From: Acinetobacter pullicarnis
Lineage (GTDB): Bacteria > Pseudomonadota > Gammaproteobacteria > Pseudomonadales > Moraxellaceae
Assembly (NCBI RefSeq): GCF_006352475.1
Contig: NZ_VCMZ01000001.1
Location: 2,170,001-2,234,000, forward strand
Length of the DNA: 64,000 bases
Reading direction: 5' to 3'
The notes below the pieces were generated by a model. It ran no database searches and had not been told where the DNA came from. It saw only the letters and a program-made list of their open reading frames with translations. How positions within the stretch are numbered: position 1 is the stretch's first letter; each line of letters starts with the position of its first letter. Shown here piece after piece: positions 19,901 through 29,451 of the stretch. The translations under genes were made by a program, and so were the position numbers.

Positions 19901-20518
19901 GGTTTAGTCATTGATGTTGCTAACTTCCCCAATCGAATGATGATCACCCTCGACGATGGCACGGCGCGGATTGAAGTTTCAGTCAATCATGAACGTTTCC
20001 AACGTTTTAAAGAGATTGTTCAAACTGAAAAAATTGTGGTGATCGAAGGTGAAATCTACGAGCGTGAAGGCTTTGAACGTCCTATGGGTCGTATGAACAA
20101 AGCCTTTAGCCTCAATGAAATCCGGCAAAAACGTGCCAACTGCATCAATATCAAATTGCAGGCAGAGTTTCATGAAACACCTTTAGCGGCAGATTTAAAA
20201 CAAATCATCACTCCGTTTTGCGATGTCGATATGGCGCAGCATATCCCCATTCAAATCCAACTCGATTATGCCTATGCCAGCACTCAACTGTGCCTAGGCG
20301 TACAATGGAATGTGGTTCCAACCGACGAGTTACTGTCTCAATTACGTGACTATTTTGGCAAAGAATCCATTCACATTGAATATCAAGTCAAATCCAAGGC
20401 TGCAAAAGCAGTGCAAGTCGCAGCGACGACAGCACTGGCACCACCACCGACGGATATCAGCATGGATGAAGCGATGGATCTGTATCAAGCTGAAACCGAA
20501 GCCGGTCAATATTCTTAA
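16949..20518 (+). CDS. dnaE: DNA polymerase III alpha subunit
   Basis: Replicative C-family polymerase, 1189 residues. Order of domains: N-terminal PHP domain (FVHLGIHTEFS...), polymerase palm with GPGRGSGAGSL near residue 350 and the catalytic PDFDIDFC, fingers with the YQEQVMQ and FNKSHAAAYA motifs, helix-hairpin-helix KINKRTLEALLRAGALDCL near 870, and a C-terminal OB fold (TTVYAGLVIDV...) then the tau-binding tail. Length and motif order match DnaE1. trmJ and cysE follow closely (14 bp and overlap), so the three could share transcripts. Confidence 0.99.
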   Translation: MQFVHLGIHTEFSITESIVRVPDLIKAAASENMPALAMTDLSNLHAAVKFYRACLGKGIKPILGGVLRLNDAEHRITLLAMSNRGWRSLTEIISRGFIEGQQLSIPCVQKPWILEQADDLIVLLGQHSDVGKMLCSSNPQKAEPLLEEWIAKFGNRVYFSLCRTQRPQEEEFIQQALKLAEKYQIGVVAQNDIHFIRPEDYEAHEARVCIADGYVLADQRRPRLYSQEQYFKTAEQMSELFADIPSALENTYQIAKRCNVTLKLGTYHLPDYPIPDGHTINSFFEHISKQGLEVRLDVLYPVAERDQDWPEIRRPYDQRIEYEINIINNMGFPGYFLIVMDFIQWSKNNGVPVGPGRGSGAGSLVAYSLNITDLDPLRYDLLFERFLNPERVSMPDFDIDFCIAGRDKVIDYVSRHYGRDAVSQIATFGTMAAKGAIRDVARVLGKAYGLADRISKMVPTKPLGVDLRGAIDMEPQLKDIVTNPSNPDYDDAAEIWEMALKLEGITRNTGKHAGGVVIAPTKITDFSAVLCDEDGTNRVAQFDKDDVESAGLVKFDFLGLRNLTVIEDALQNINKNRASDQQLLISEIPLDDTQAFTIFADANTTAVFQFESVGMKRMLKEARPSKFEEIIAFVSLYRPGPMDLIPDFIHRMHGGEFEYLHPLLEGILEPTYGIMVYQEQVMQAAQYCAGYTLGGADLLRRAMGKKKPEEMVQQRKIFTEGAALKDIDEATANHIFDYMEKFAGYGFNKSHAAAYALVAYQTAWLKAHFPAEFMSAVMTSEMQNTDNVVFLIDDCRNNKLDVMPPSINMSLYRFHASDDKTIVYGLGAIKGVGEQAMQSVIESRQQDGPFKDLFDFCHRIDLKKINKRTLEALLRAGALDCLGVERSTLMAQLPEAVQAADQARSNRESGIMDLFGEVEEVQRKPSKPVKPWSDEVRLKGEKDTLGLYLTGHPIDIYKAELKSFVPLKINELTPTRRGVTTVYAGLVIDVANFPNRMMITLDDGTARIEVSVNHERFQRFKEIVQTEKIVVIEGEIYEREGFERPMGRMNKAFSLNEIRQKRANCINIKLQAEFHETPLAADLKQIITPFCDVDMAQHIPIQIQLDYAYASTQLCLGVQWNVVPTDELLSQLRDYFGKESIHIEYQVKSKAAKAVQVAATTALAPPPTDISMDEAMDLYQAETEAGQYS

Positions 20519-20532
20519 AATCTGGAAAAATT

Positions 20533-21420
20533 ATGGAACACTTTGACAATGCTGCTGTTTCAGCACATTTAAGTCATATACGTATTGTGATGGTCAACAC
20601 CACACTGCCCGCCAATATCGGCAGCGCCTTACGCGCCATGAAAACCATGGGGCTGTCTGAGTTGGTCCTGGTTGCACCTAAAACCTACCCGCATCCAGAT
20701 ATTGATGCCCTGGCGGCAGGTGCCACCGATCTGATTGAAAAAATTAAGATCGTGGAATCTTTAGAAGAAGCGATTGCAGATTGTCATTTGGTGTTTGGCA
20801 CCAGTGCACGTAGTCGAACCATTCCTTGGCCTTTGCTCGATGTGCGCCCTGCAGCAGAAAAATCCGTACATGCTGTTATTGAAAAACAGCAACGTGTCGC
20901 GATTATTTTTGGCCGTGAAGACCGCGGGCTCACCAATGAAGAACTGGCCCTAGCCAACTATCATGTGACAATTCCAGTTAACCCCGACTACGGTGTGTTA
21001 AATGTTGCACAGGCGATTCAAATTGTCTGCTATGAAATGCGCATGGCCGTACTGGCACAACAGCCTGTTGCAGCGCTGCCGAATCAATCTACCGACCAAA
21101 GTCAAGATGCGCTTGAGCATCAACCAGCTCAGATTGAGCGTATGCCCGTCACAGATCAACAATCCATGCAATGGGATGAACCTTTGGTCAATCAAGCACA
21201 AATGCAGCAATTTTACCCACACCTAGAGAAAATGTTGGCTGAAATTGAATTTATGGACCCAGAAAATCCAAGATTATTGCCTTTACGCTTGCGTCGTCTT
21301 TTTGGACGTATACAATTAGATCGTATGGAATATCACCTACTACGCGGCATATTTACCCGAGTACAGGCACTAAATAACGGTACATGGAAAAAATCGACAC
21401 CTCAGGAGAAACAACACTAA
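20533..21420 (+). CDS. trmJ: tRNA (cytidine/uridine-32-2'-O)-methyltransferase TrmJ
   Basis: SPOUT-fold methyltransferase that 2'-O-methylates position 32 of tRNAs. The N-terminal half carries the three SPOUT signatures: [35 protein letters not shown] and [23 protein letters not shown] Gln-rich insert of about 50 residues (185-235) separates it from the C-terminal helical extension that binds tRNA. 295 residues, slightly longer than the E. coli protein because of the insert. Its stop overlaps the cysE start (TAATG). Confidence 0.94.
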   Translation: MEHFDNAAVSAHLSHIRIVMVNTTLPANIGSALRAMKTMGLSELVLVAPKTYPHPDIDALAAGATDLIEKIKIVESLEEAIADCHLVFGTSARSRTIPWPLLDVRPAAEKSVHAVIEKQQRVAIIFGREDRGLTNEELALANYHVTIPVNPDYGVLNVAQAIQIVCYEMRMAVLAQQPVAALPNQSTDQSQDALEHQPAQIERMPVTDQQSMQWDEPLVNQAQMQQFYPHLEKMLAEIEFMDPENPRLLPLRLRRLFGRIQLDRMEYHLLRGIFTRVQALNNGTWKKSTPQEKQH

Positions 21421-22247
21421 TGCTTAAACAGCTCAAAGAAGACATCCAAGCTGTACTCGCTCGCGATCCAGCAGCACGTAATAGTTTTGAAGTATTAACC
21501 ACCTATCCTGGCATACATGCCATTATCATGCATCGTATGGCGCATGAACTTTGGAAAAAGGATTGTAAAACTTCTGCGCGTGTTCTGTCCTCTTTTAGCC
21601 GCTTTGCAACGGGTATTGAAATTCATCCTGGTGCCAAAATTGGTAAACGTTTTTTCATTGACCACGGCATGGGTGTGGTGATTGGGGAAACTGCCGAAAT
21701 TGGCAATGATGTCACGCTTTATCATGGTGTTACGCTTGGTGGTACCACATGGAATAAAGGCAAACGTCATCCAACTTTAGCAGATGGTGTGGTGGTTGGT
21801 GCTGGCGCTAAAATTCTTGGGCCCTTTATCGTCGGTAAAAATGCCAAAGTGGGTTCTAATGCCGTGGTCACTAAACCCGTTCCTGAAGGGGTGACTGCTG
21901 TTGGTAACCCTGCTCGCTTCATTTATAAAGATGCACCGCAGGCCGAGCTCACCCAGATCAATAAACAAGAAGAAAGACGTCGTGATTATGCTGCTCGTAT
22001 TGGTTTCCAAGCCTATGCCACCAGCAATGAGCAGCCTGATCCAATGATTGAAGGCATGCGCGTTCTACTCGATCGGTTAGAACTCAATGAAAAACGCATG
22101 AATGATTTATGCAAACGGCTCTCGCATCTCGATCCAACATTTGATCAATCTACTCAAACCACTCAACCGTTTAGTCAACAAGAGTTAAAAGTACTCGATG
22201 ATATTCGCCGTGAGTGCGAAGCACAAAATGAATCCACACAAGATTAA
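21420..22247 (+). CDS. cysE: Serine O-acetyltransferase
   Basis: Acetylates serine to O-acetylserine, the entry step to cysteine. The N-terminal helical part is followed by a left-handed beta helix of hexapeptide repeats ([38 protein letters not shown]). [14 protein letters not shown] and YHGVTLGGT hold the active-site histidines. The start overlaps the trmJ stop; a longer frame from 21384 lies inside trmJ and is unlikely. 275 residues with a charged C-terminal tail. The end ([11 protein letters not shown]) lacks the terminal isoleucine with which E. coli CysE inserts into cysteine synthase, so complex formation may differ. Confidence 0.95.
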   Translation: MLKQLKEDIQAVLARDPAARNSFEVLTTYPGIHAIIMHRMAHELWKKDCKTSARVLSSFSRFATGIEIHPGAKIGKRFFIDHGMGVVIGETAEIGNDVTLYHGVTLGGTTWNKGKRHPTLADGVVVGAGAKILGPFIVGKNAKVGSNAVVTKPVPEGVTAVGNPARFIYKDAPQAELTQINKQEERRRDYAARIGFQAYATSNEQPDPMIEGMRVLLDRLELNEKRMNDLCKRLSHLDPTFDQSTQTTQPFSQQELKVLDDIRRECEAQNESTQD

Positions 22248-22357
22248 TGTAGTATTTTTATGCATGTAGAACATTTAACGTTGCATGTTAGACCTTCTTT
22301 TCTTAGACTGAAGCGCGTGTATAACCAAGCATTTACAACAATTACCGGATGATAGAT

Positions 22358-23275
22358 ATGACCCTTAAGCCCTTGGCATTTACCTTACTCGCGGCAGCAG
22401 TATTAACCGCATGTGGTACAACGTCACTGAAAAAAGATAATAAGGCAAATACCGATCCAATCGTATTTACTGAGCCAGATTTGACACCGCCATTCTATGC
22501 GTTAAATCCATTTAACTATGATCAACCACCTGTATTTGAACTTGAGTTACAAAAAGCTGCAGTTCAACCCGTGGCTAAAATGGAAGTCACTGACCCAAGC
22601 AATCCACAAAATAAAATGATCTTGGATACCAACAAACTCATTATCCCAACAGTCAACAATAAAAACCGCGCCATGAAATATGCGGTTCTTGCGGGTAATA
22701 ATGAAATTGATATCACCAGTATTGATGATTTCTTACAAATGGTTGAAGGTAAAGCGCGTCATTACCCACCTCAATTTACAGACCGTCAAGAACGTAAAGG
22801 CTTTGAAAATAGACTTAAAGAAGTGTCATCACAACTGGACACCCTTGCAGCCAAAGACAATGCATCGTTTGATGTCTTGATTCGCGCATTTAAAGCCAGC
22901 GTGATGGGACGTAACCTTGACCTTGGTCCTGCCTATACAACCAAATCATTGACCTATGCGCAGCGCATCTTAAAAATCAATAAAGATGATGGTGAAGCGA
23001 ATCTTTGGTTTGGCTTCTCACTGTCTGAGGGTGGTGGTCAAAGAGAATCTGTCGTTTATTTAGAGCGAGCGATGAAAGCTGGCGTGCAAGAAGCATATCT
23101 TTCTACAGCCAATAACTATATTGGTATGGAGCAAAAGAAAAATGCAATTCAAACGCTGAAAAACTATAAAGTCAAATACCCTCAAGAAAGTGAAGTGGCT
23201 GATCGCCTGATCACAGAAATCGAAAAGAAACAACGCTATAATGTTTGGCAAGTGCTCAAAACACCAGCGAAATAA
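22358..23275 (+). CDS. Lipoprotein with tetratricopeptide-like C-terminus
   Basis: 305 residues. Signal peptide with lipobox LTAC (cleavage before Cys19 from this start), so it is lipidated at the membrane. The middle has no known domain. Residues about 200-290 form helical repeats (EANLWFGFSLSEGGGQRESVVYLERAMKAG, AYLSTANNYIGM) like a tetratricopeptide solenoid. The upstream methionine three codons earlier is less likely. Function unknown; single gene, terminator after the stop. Confidence 0.85.
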   Translation: MTLKPLAFTLLAAAVLTACGTTSLKKDNKANTDPIVFTEPDLTPPFYALNPFNYDQPPVFELELQKAAVQPVAKMEVTDPSNPQNKMILDTNKLIIPTVNNKNRAMKYAVLAGNNEIDITSIDDFLQMVEGKARHYPPQFTDRQERKGFENRLKEVSSQLDTLAAKDNASFDVLIRAFKASVMGRNLDLGPAYTTKSLTYAQRILKINKDDGEANLWFGFSLSEGGGQRESVVYLERAMKAGVQEAYLSTANNYIGMEQKKNAIQTLKNYKVKYPQESEVADRLITEIEKKQRYNVWQVLKTPAK

Positions 23276-23321
23276 TAAAGCCTAGATCTAGGGTTTGGTT
23301 GTTCAACCAAGCCTTAGGCAT

Positions 23322-23363
23322 AAAAAAGACCCATAAGTTGTTTCCGACTTATGGGTCTTTTTT
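23322..23363. terminator. Bidirectional terminator
   Basis: 11-bp perfect stem GACCCATAAGT / ACTTATGGGTC with A-run before and T-run after. It separates the convergent lipoprotein gene and the secreted-protein gene at 23374. A second hairpin (GGTTTGGTTG / CAACCAAGCC, about 23291-23313) lies just before it. Confidence 0.92.
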
Positions 23364-23373
23364 ATGCCATTTT

Positions 23374-23853
23374 TTAAGGTCGAATCCGATGCAAGCTTAC
23401 AAAGCACTTATCACCTTTTTCATCCGCACAAAAATCGATGCTATTACTATTTTCCCAGCGCACGAAGACATTGGACATTTCACCAGTTTGGTCTTCTTTA
23501 AATCCAGAACAATCTTTTTCATTGTTTTCATATTTCACTTGAATCGCCAAGGTTGGCAATTTAGTCATACTGTTATCGGGCGAAGGTTGATAATCATAAG
23601 CCCCAATTGACCACTCCTTTGCGCTATTGATTACAACTTGATTGCCCCCTCTGAAATTATAGTATTCAACGCATTTTTTATTACTCGGAATAACCATTCC
23701 CCATAAACCCAAAATTTCAGGGCGAGTATCGACATTAATTTTAGATACATTTGGGGCAGTCGGATTATTTGGCACTTGTGTTTTAGCTGGACTTGCAAAT
23801 ATTGTTGGTGTTACCAAGCTCAATACAGCAGTCAATAAAAGAGTTCGATTCAT
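23374..23853 (-). CDS. Secreted hypothetical protein, 159 aa
   Basis: Signal peptide (MNRTLLLTAVLSLVTPTIFAS) followed by a Pro/Asn-rich linker and a compact domain with four cysteines (KKCVEYYNF, KDCSGF, DFCADEKGDKCFVS), probably two disulfides in the periplasm. The LGLWGMV start of the domain and the beta-strand pattern suggest a small lipocalin-like or META-like barrel, but I cannot name the family. No neighbour suggests a role. Confidence 0.75.
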   Translation of the reverse strand: MNRTLLLTAVLSLVTPTIFASPAKTQVPNNPTAPNVSKINVDTRPEILGLWGMVIPSNKKCVEYYNFRGGNQVVINSAKEWSIGAYDYQPSPDNSMTKLPTLAIQVKYENNEKDCSGFKEDQTGEMSNVFVRWENSNSIDFCADEKGDKCFVSLHRIRP

Positions 23854-24445
23854 ACTTCTTCAAAAATAATCAAATTTTATTTTGCTAACTTAGCACAATT
23901 TCTCAAGATTTTATTTAAAAATAACTATAGTTGAACAATCAAGTTTAAATATTCAGAATATCAAAATAAGGTCAAGGTATTTATAACTAATCTAGTTAAT
24001 ATCTATATATTTTAACTTGTTGCATTTACCAGTAAAGCCCAATGCACTCAATTTTAGCCGCATTGCAGCTTGGCTTTCATTACGGGCCTGCATTTAGTGT
24101 GACCCTTTAAGCTATAACACAAATATAGAAATCCAAAACTCGGACTCCCCGTCAAAAATTAATAAACCAACTCATTTCCATTTCTTTAATCTGTGCAATC
24201 CAGCAAACCCTGACTTAATTGCACCACATTATTCAGGCATTTCAAACCAATCTGCCAATGACTTCATTTAAGCTCAATGAAAATGCAGCATTCAAAATAA
24301 ATATTTTCAACCCCATGCGAGGGTCATGCTACTTTCATGCTATAGATGAGGCTTCAGTAGCGCAACTTCTTCTGAAATACGCTACCCTTATAAATAATCT
24401 GTAAATTTTACTTAGAATGAACAATACTTTAAGCGAAGGATTGCA
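23854..24445. other. 592-bp intergenic region, no gene identified
   Basis: AT-rich on the left, less so around 24030-24110. A short plus-strand open frame (24219-24404) lacks a ribosome site and protein-like composition. The right end must hold the amidase promoter; AAGGA lies before its ATG. Possibly the remains of a decayed gene, but I recognise none. Confidence 0.4.
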
Positions 24446-25936
24446 ATGAAATACGCCGAATACATTCAATATGATGGCCTTGGTTTAGCCAATTTAATTC
24501 ATAAAAAACAAGTCCAAGCCCATGAGCTTCTAGACATTGCCTTAGTACGCAGCGAACACGTTAACCCTAAATTAAATGCCATCGTCATTCCCATGATCGA
24601 ACAAGCCCGTAAAAAGGCGCAACAGCCATCATCGGGGCCTTTTTCGGGCGTTCCATTTCTACTCAAAGACTTACACCAAGAATATGCAGGTGTCGCAACC
24701 AGTTCTGGCTCTAATGCACTTAAACGAATAGGGTATATTGCTCCACAGCACGCAGAAATCGTAAGACGCTGGGAAAATACTGGGGTTAGCATTTTTGGCC
24801 TAACTAACGCACCAGAATTTGGTATTAAAGGTATTACCGAACCAAAAGCTTGGGGAAGTTGTCATAACCCTTGGCAATTAAAATATAACAGTGGTGGTTC
24901 CTCTGGTGGCTCCGCTGCTGCGGTTGCTGCGGGCATTGTTCCGATTGCAGGTGCCAGTGATGGTGGTGGTTCGATACGAATTCCAGCATCTTACTGCGGT
25001 TTATTTGGATTAAAGCCAAGTCGAGGTCGTACACCATGGGGACCTCACATGAGTGAAGCGATGCATGGTGCAGCAATGCAACATGTGCTCAGTAAATCTG
25101 TACGGGACAGTGCAGCAATGCTTGATGCCACGCAGGGTGCTGATGCACATGCCCTATTTAATATACAATCTCCACAAGGCAGCTATTTAGACTGCCTAAA
25201 ACAGCCACTAAAACCCTTGAGAATCGCCTTCAACACACAATCACCCATTGGTACCGAAGTCTCTAAAGATGCGATTCAGGCGATTCAAGCTACCGCCAAG
25301 CTATTAGAGTTTCTCGGTCATCATGTTGAAGAGGCTACACCGCCGCTTGATGGTATGGCACTGGCCAAAGATTTTGTTCGCATCTGGTTCAGCCAATGTG
25401 CCTACAATGTACAGCAACTGAAACAACAGCATGGTGCCACAGATCGAGATTTTGAACTCGACACCTTGGCAATTGCCGCTTTTGGTGCCAAAGTCAGTGC
25501 CCTAGATTATATTCACACCTTAAATCAATGGGGTGTTTATACGGCGCAAATGAATCAGTTCTTTCAGCAATATGATTTGTATCTCACACCTGCAACAGCA
25601 TCCGTTGCCCCTAAAAATGGACATGTTAAAACTCCTCGCTGGCAACACCCGATCCTGAAAACTTTATTAAAAGTCGATCAAGCACACTGGCTTGCAAAAG
25701 GCACATTGGTCGAACAATTGGTCAAAGGCAATCTACAATGGGTGCCTTTCACCCAATTGGCCAATATTACCGGCCTACCTGCCATGTCAGTGCCTTTATA
25801 TTGGAATAAAGAAAATCTCCCTTTGGGCTCACAATTTATTGCACCCTTCGGTCGAGAGGATCGTTTATTGCAACTGGCAGCGCAACTTGAAACAGCTCAG
25901 CCATGGATGCCCAAGTATAAAAATATTGTGGTTTAA
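24446..25936 (+). CDS. Amidase (amidase-signature family)
   Basis: Ser-Ser-Lys amidase, 496 residues, hydrolysing a carboxamide or similar bond. Lys74 lies in GVPFLLKDL, the Gly/Ser-rich signature NSGGSSGGSAAAVAAG holds the cis-serine (152/153), and Ser176 in SDGGGSIRIPAS is the nucleophile. No signal peptide. It is not GatA, since no gatB/gatC neighbour exists and the C-terminus differs; 6-aminohexanoate-type or general amidases are closer. Substrate unknown. Monocistronic. Confidence 0.92.
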   Translation: MKYAEYIQYDGLGLANLIHKKQVQAHELLDIALVRSEHVNPKLNAIVIPMIEQARKKAQQPSSGPFSGVPFLLKDLHQEYAGVATSSGSNALKRIGYIAPQHAEIVRRWENTGVSIFGLTNAPEFGIKGITEPKAWGSCHNPWQLKYNSGGSSGGSAAAVAAGIVPIAGASDGGGSIRIPASYCGLFGLKPSRGRTPWGPHMSEAMHGAAMQHVLSKSVRDSAAMLDATQGADAHALFNIQSPQGSYLDCLKQPLKPLRIAFNTQSPIGTEVSKDAIQAIQATAKLLEFLGHHVEEATPPLDGMALAKDFVRIWFSQCAYNVQQLKQQHGATDRDFELDTLAIAAFGAKVSALDYIHTLNQWGVYTAQMNQFFQQYDLYLTPATASVAPKNGHVKTPRWQHPILKTLLKVDQAHWLAKGTLVEQLVKGNLQWVPFTQLANITGLPAMSVPLYWNKENLPLGSQFIAPFGREDRLLQLAAQLETAQPWMPKYKNIVV

Positions 25937-26002
25937 ACGCTGAGTCAACACACATAGAAAAGTGGCAGTTTTATTTTAATAACCGCCATCCACATAACCA
26001 AA

Positions 26003-26032
26003 AACCCAATATTTTTTAAAATATTGGGTTTT
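26003..26032. terminator. Bidirectional terminator
   Basis: AACCCAATATTTT / AAAATATTGGGTT with a 2-nt centre, flanked by A and T runs. It follows the amidase gene and faces the convergent DUF2057 gene. Confidence 0.8.
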
Positions 26033-26118
26033 ATACTATCGCAGTTGCGGCTTAAAACCGCCCAAACTAAAAAGTCATCTCGTCGATGTGATCGACACTC
26101 AAACGATTGCTTTGCTAT

Positions 26119-26796
26119 TTATTGATTGGCTAACCAAGTCATAAAGCGTTGACGTTCTGCCTTACTGGCACTCTGCCAGATTTGAATCAATTGTTGATCT
26201 GCACTACGAGCAGGCATGGCATACTGTACATCTGTTGCTGCCGTTGCAGCACTTGGCTGAGCGGCTGATGCTTGCACTGCTGTTGAACTGCTTGCATAGA
26301 CCGCAGCAGGTTGGTTACCAGATGGTTTATTTGATTTGGTAAAATCAAATATACGCCCACCAAACCAAGCCTTTGGCTCGTTATTGGCACCCGTCTGTTC
26401 TACAACTAACTTTTTGTTCTGATCATAAAGTGCAATAGTGGGTTGCTCAGCATATTTTTTCGCGGCTTCATATTCATTGGGTACATTAACTGGCTTTAAT
26501 GTATAGGTTTTCCCATCCAATAAGTTTGGCGCCGCAATAGTCACAACACCCGATTTCACGATGTCATGCTCACCATCTAGATGTCTAAAATACTGCTGAT
26601 AACGCACACTAAATGACGCTTGCCCAGCATCCACTTTATAATCATTTTTTGAAGTTCTGAATAGGCCAGAATTGACTTCCTGATCATTAATCGCGAGCAG
26701 CACAATTTCCTCAGGTGTTGTAATCGTCACGGCCGCAAAAACAGGCGCACTCACCATTAAACTGATTGCTACAATGCCGAACTTATTAAACGCCAT
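26119..26796 (-). CDS. DUF2057/YccT-family secreted protein
   Basis: 225 residues from ATG 26796 (GGTGAAG upstream). Signal peptide MAFNKFGIVAISLMVSAPVFAA, then the DUF2057 domain: VTITTPEEIVLLAINDQEV followed by a beta-rich section (ASFSVRYQQYF). The C-terminal third adds an Ala/Ser/Gln-rich linker (residues 150-195) and a conserved-looking end (LIQIWQSASKAERQRFMTWLANQ) that may bind a partner. Family function is unknown; members are periplasmic. Confidence 0.85.
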   Translation of the reverse strand: MAFNKFGIVAISLMVSAPVFAAVTITTPEEIVLLAINDQEVNSGLFRTSKNDYKVDAGQASFSVRYQQYFRHLDGEHDIVKSGVVTIAAPNLLDGKTYTLKPVNVPNEYEAAKKYAEQPTIALYDQNKKLVVEQTGANNEPKAWFGGRIFDFTKSNKPSGNQPAAVYASSSTAVQASAAQPSAATAATDVQYAMPARSADQQLIQIWQSASKAERQRFMTWLANQ

Positions 26797-26941
26797 ACAC
26801 TTCACCCATACCACTGTCAAAAAACCGTAAAATTTAATGCACTATGCAATGTCCGTGTGACAACTTTATGACAATCAAGAAAATCTGCACTGTTTGTATA
26901 TCCCTCCCCAAAAAATCGAATCCCCCCGACCTCCAAAATGC

Positions 26942-26968
26942 AAAAAAGAACGCAATGCGTTCTTTTTT
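26942..26968. terminator. Terminator after the nitroreductase gene
   Basis: GAACGC / GCGTTC stem with AAT loop between A6 and T6 runs; functional on both strands and 24 bp past the nitroreductase stop on the minus strand. Confidence 0.85.
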
Positions 26969-26991
26969 AAATTAAATTCCATTAACCAAAC

Positions 26992-27585
26992 TTAATTAAA
27001 AGTTTTAAAGCGCACACTGTCATCAATATATGCTTTTTCTGCTGCTGGTGCTTCAATCGATCCAAATACCAATTGTGCACGTAATTTCCAGTCTTTAGGC
27101 ACTTGGAATACATCAGCAACTTCATCGTCTACGATTGGATTGTAATGCTGCAACGATGCACCTACACCCTGTTCTGCCAGTGCAGTCCATACTGCAAATT
27201 GAGCAATACCAGTTGAGTGCTCAGACCAAACAGGGAAATTATCGGCATAAAGTGGGAATTGTTCTTGCAACTGCTTAACAGTTGGTTGATCTTCATAAAA
27301 TAATACGGTTCCCTTACCTGCAATGAAACTGTCAATTTTAGTTTTAGTTCCTGCAAAAGCAGCTTCTGGCACTATTTTTTGCAAGGTTTCTAGAACAATC
27401 GTCCAAAATTTAACATGTGAATGATCAAATAAGATAACGGCACGGGAAGTTTGTGAGTTAAATGATGATGGGCTCTGTCTTACCGCTTCTTTAATAATAT
27501 TTTCAATTTCATTTTGAGCCAAAGTAACATTATTACCTAAGGCATAAATACTACGACGCTGTTTGATTTGATCTAAAAATGACAT
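26992..27585 (-). CDS. Nitroreductase family protein
   Basis: FMN-dependent NAD(P)H oxidoreductase of the nitroreductase fold, 197 residues. The FMN-phosphate motif is in the first helix (QIKQRRSIYALG), SPSSFNSQTSRAVIL is the substrate/FMN loop, and LAEQGVGASLQHYNP the second FMN site. The pattern matches the short Frm2/YtjD-like branch, which acts on small oxidised compounds or fatty-acid signals. Single gene with its own terminator. AAGG lies upstream of the start. Confidence 0.9.
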   Translation of the reverse strand: MSFLDQIKQRRSIYALGNNVTLAQNEIENIIKEAVRQSPSSFNSQTSRAVILFDHSHVKFWTIVLETLQKIVPEAAFAGTKTKIDSFIAGKGTVLFYEDQPTVKQLQEQFPLYADNFPVWSEHSTGIAQFAVWTALAEQGVGASLQHYNPIVDDEVADVFQVPKDWKLRAQLVFGSIEAPAAEKAYIDDSVRFKTFN

Positions 27586-27752
27586 CGTTTCAACCTTCTA
27601 CTATAGTAGTTTACATATTGTTTGGGATTTGGTCATTGTATGGATCAAGCCAATATTGTTCACTCATACTGGTACTACATTGCGTTTCGTAATTAGAACA
27701 ATATCTCTTTCACCTATTCCACTGTAACAGCGGAATAGATGAAATATAAAGC

Positions 27753-28844
27753 TTACTTTTCAGTTTCGAACAAAGCTGCAACAAATGATTTAGCAGAAAA
27801 TGGTCGTAAATCATCAATTTGCTCACCTACGCCAATGAAACGAATAGGAACATGTGTACGACTTGCGATGTTAAATAACACTCCACCTTTTGCAGTGCCA
27901 TCTAATTTAGTAATTGTCAGTCCAGTCAGCCCAACGGCTTCATCAAACATTTCAACCTGATTGACTGCATTCTGGCCTGTGCCAGCATCGACCACCAACA
28001 TAATTTCATGTGGTGCAGTGGCATCAATCTTTTGCATAACTCGTTTTACTTTTTTGAGTTCTTCCATCAAATTGCTTTTGTTATGCAACCGTCCTGCGGT
28101 ATCTGCAATAAGCACATCAATGCCTTTGGCACGCGCACTTTCAAAGGCATCAAAGATGACTGAAGCACTGTCTGCACCATGACCTTGAGAAACCACAGAG
28201 ATTTGATTGCGCTCCCCCCAAATTTCCAACTGCTCCGTTGCAGCTGCACGGAAAGTATCCCCAGCAGCCAACATTACTTTTTTGCCTTCACCCTGTAAGC
28301 GTTTTGCCAACTTACCAATCGTGGTGGTTTTACCCACACCATTAACGCCAACCACTAAAATGACAAAGGGATTTTTATTGGGATCGACATGTAATGCTTT
28401 CACTCTTGGCGCCAACAAACTCACCAACTCTTCTTGTAATGCTTTATACAATGAATGTGAGTAGATCAAATCACCACGTGTCGTACGTTCGGTCAGATTG
28501 GCAATAATTGTTTTGGTCGCTTCCACCCCAATATCTGCGACTAAAAGCTGCTCCTCAACCTCTTCAAGCAACTCATCATCAATCTCTTTACCGCCAATTA
28601 AAATATTCACCATACCGTCGGCAAGATTTTTGCGGGTCTTGGTTAAGCCCATTTTCATACGGCTAAAAAAACCACCCTTGCCGCTTTCTTCTACAGCATC
28701 AATCGAATGCGCAGTAGAAGGTGCACTTATTTCTGCCGCATGATTTTCAACGATAGGCACATCAACGGCGGGTAAACTCGGTAAAGTGACATCATCGTCA
28801 CCAATATCCGCATCAATCAAAAATTTATTTTGCTGTTGTTGCAT
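27753..28844 (-). CDS. ftsY: Signal recognition particle receptor FtsY
   Basis: GTPase that docks SRP-ribosome complexes to the inner membrane for cotranslational insertion. A short acidic N-terminal region (residues 1-60) precedes the helical N domain and the G domain: GVNGVGKTTTIGKLA (P-loop, G1), DTFRAAATEQLE (G2), DTAGRLHNKSNLMEEL (G3) and TKLDGTAKGG (G4). 363 residues with a shorter A domain than E. coli. No ftsE/ftsX follows, unlike in enterics. Confidence 0.98.
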   Translation of the reverse strand: MQQQQNKFLIDADIGDDDVTLPSLPAVDVPIVENHAAEISAPSTAHSIDAVEESGKGGFFSRMKMGLTKTRKNLADGMVNILIGGKEIDDELLEEVEEQLLVADIGVEATKTIIANLTERTTRGDLIYSHSLYKALQEELVSLLAPRVKALHVDPNKNPFVILVVGVNGVGKTTTIGKLAKRLQGEGKKVMLAAGDTFRAAATEQLEIWGERNQISVVSQGHGADSASVIFDAFESARAKGIDVLIADTAGRLHNKSNLMEELKKVKRVMQKIDATAPHEIMLVVDAGTGQNAVNQVEMFDEAVGLTGLTITKLDGTAKGGVLFNIASRTHVPIRFIGVGEQIDDLRPFSAKSFVAALFETEK

Positions 28845-29017
28845 GCCGATTCCTTGAAAAGCACCACGTTTAAAAGGCTGAGTTTAGCATAATTCTAGTT
28901 TTTTTATGTGCCAAATATCACAGCTATCCCCTAACCCAGCGCGGTGTTGTAGCGATTCTGATCATTTTGTCTTAAAGTGGATTTAAAGGTTAAGTACAGC
29001 ATTTCTCAAAACAATAT

Positions 29018-29341
29018 TTACTCATCTTCTAATTTCATGGCTGGATATTCTTTCACTTGACTCGCTTCTTGCTGTTGCGCCAACATCAGCTTCAGATATT
29101 CAAAGACATGTATTTTCTCTTGTCCCAAAAGTGCTTGCGCCATTGTTTGGGTATGCAAATAACTCGCTTGGTCAGACAACACAACTACATTATTATATTC
29201 TCGTGAATCAATGGGTTGATATAATTTTGCCGATGCATGTAACACAATTAAAATAATAATTGAAATTACAATGACTTGAAACATTTTATCTAGATTAAAC
29301 TTAGCTTTAAATCTGTTAAACCATTTTCTAAAATCAAACAT
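29018..29341 (-). CDS. Small inner-membrane protein, 107 aa
   Basis: One membrane helix near residues 20-43 (MFQVIVISIIILIVLHASAKLY) after a basic N-terminus (Lys/Arg-rich, FRKWFNRFKAKF), giving a predicted N-in orientation with the acidic Gln-rich C-terminal half outside. No family recognised. It may be cotranscribed with nothing; the next minus-strand gene (29475) is 133 bp upstream. Confidence 0.7.
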   Translation of the reverse strand: MFDFRKWFNRFKAKFNLDKMFQVIVISIIILIVLHASAKLYQPIDSREYNNVVVLSDQASYLHTQTMAQALLGQEKIHVFEYLKLMLAQQQEASQVKEYPAMKLEDE

Positions 29342-29451
29342 GAACTACCTCTAATTAGAGATAGTTTAATCATGCCGACCTAAAAAATATAGCCCTGTTT
29401 GATTCCAACCGAAACTTTAGCAAAATCCTTATAAATAAAGGGATCAAAGCC

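Noticed and set aside
24219-24404. Plus-strand 61-codon frame before the amidase gene
   Set aside because: No ribosome-binding site, low-complexity composition, no match to a family; the gap is better listed as unassigned.
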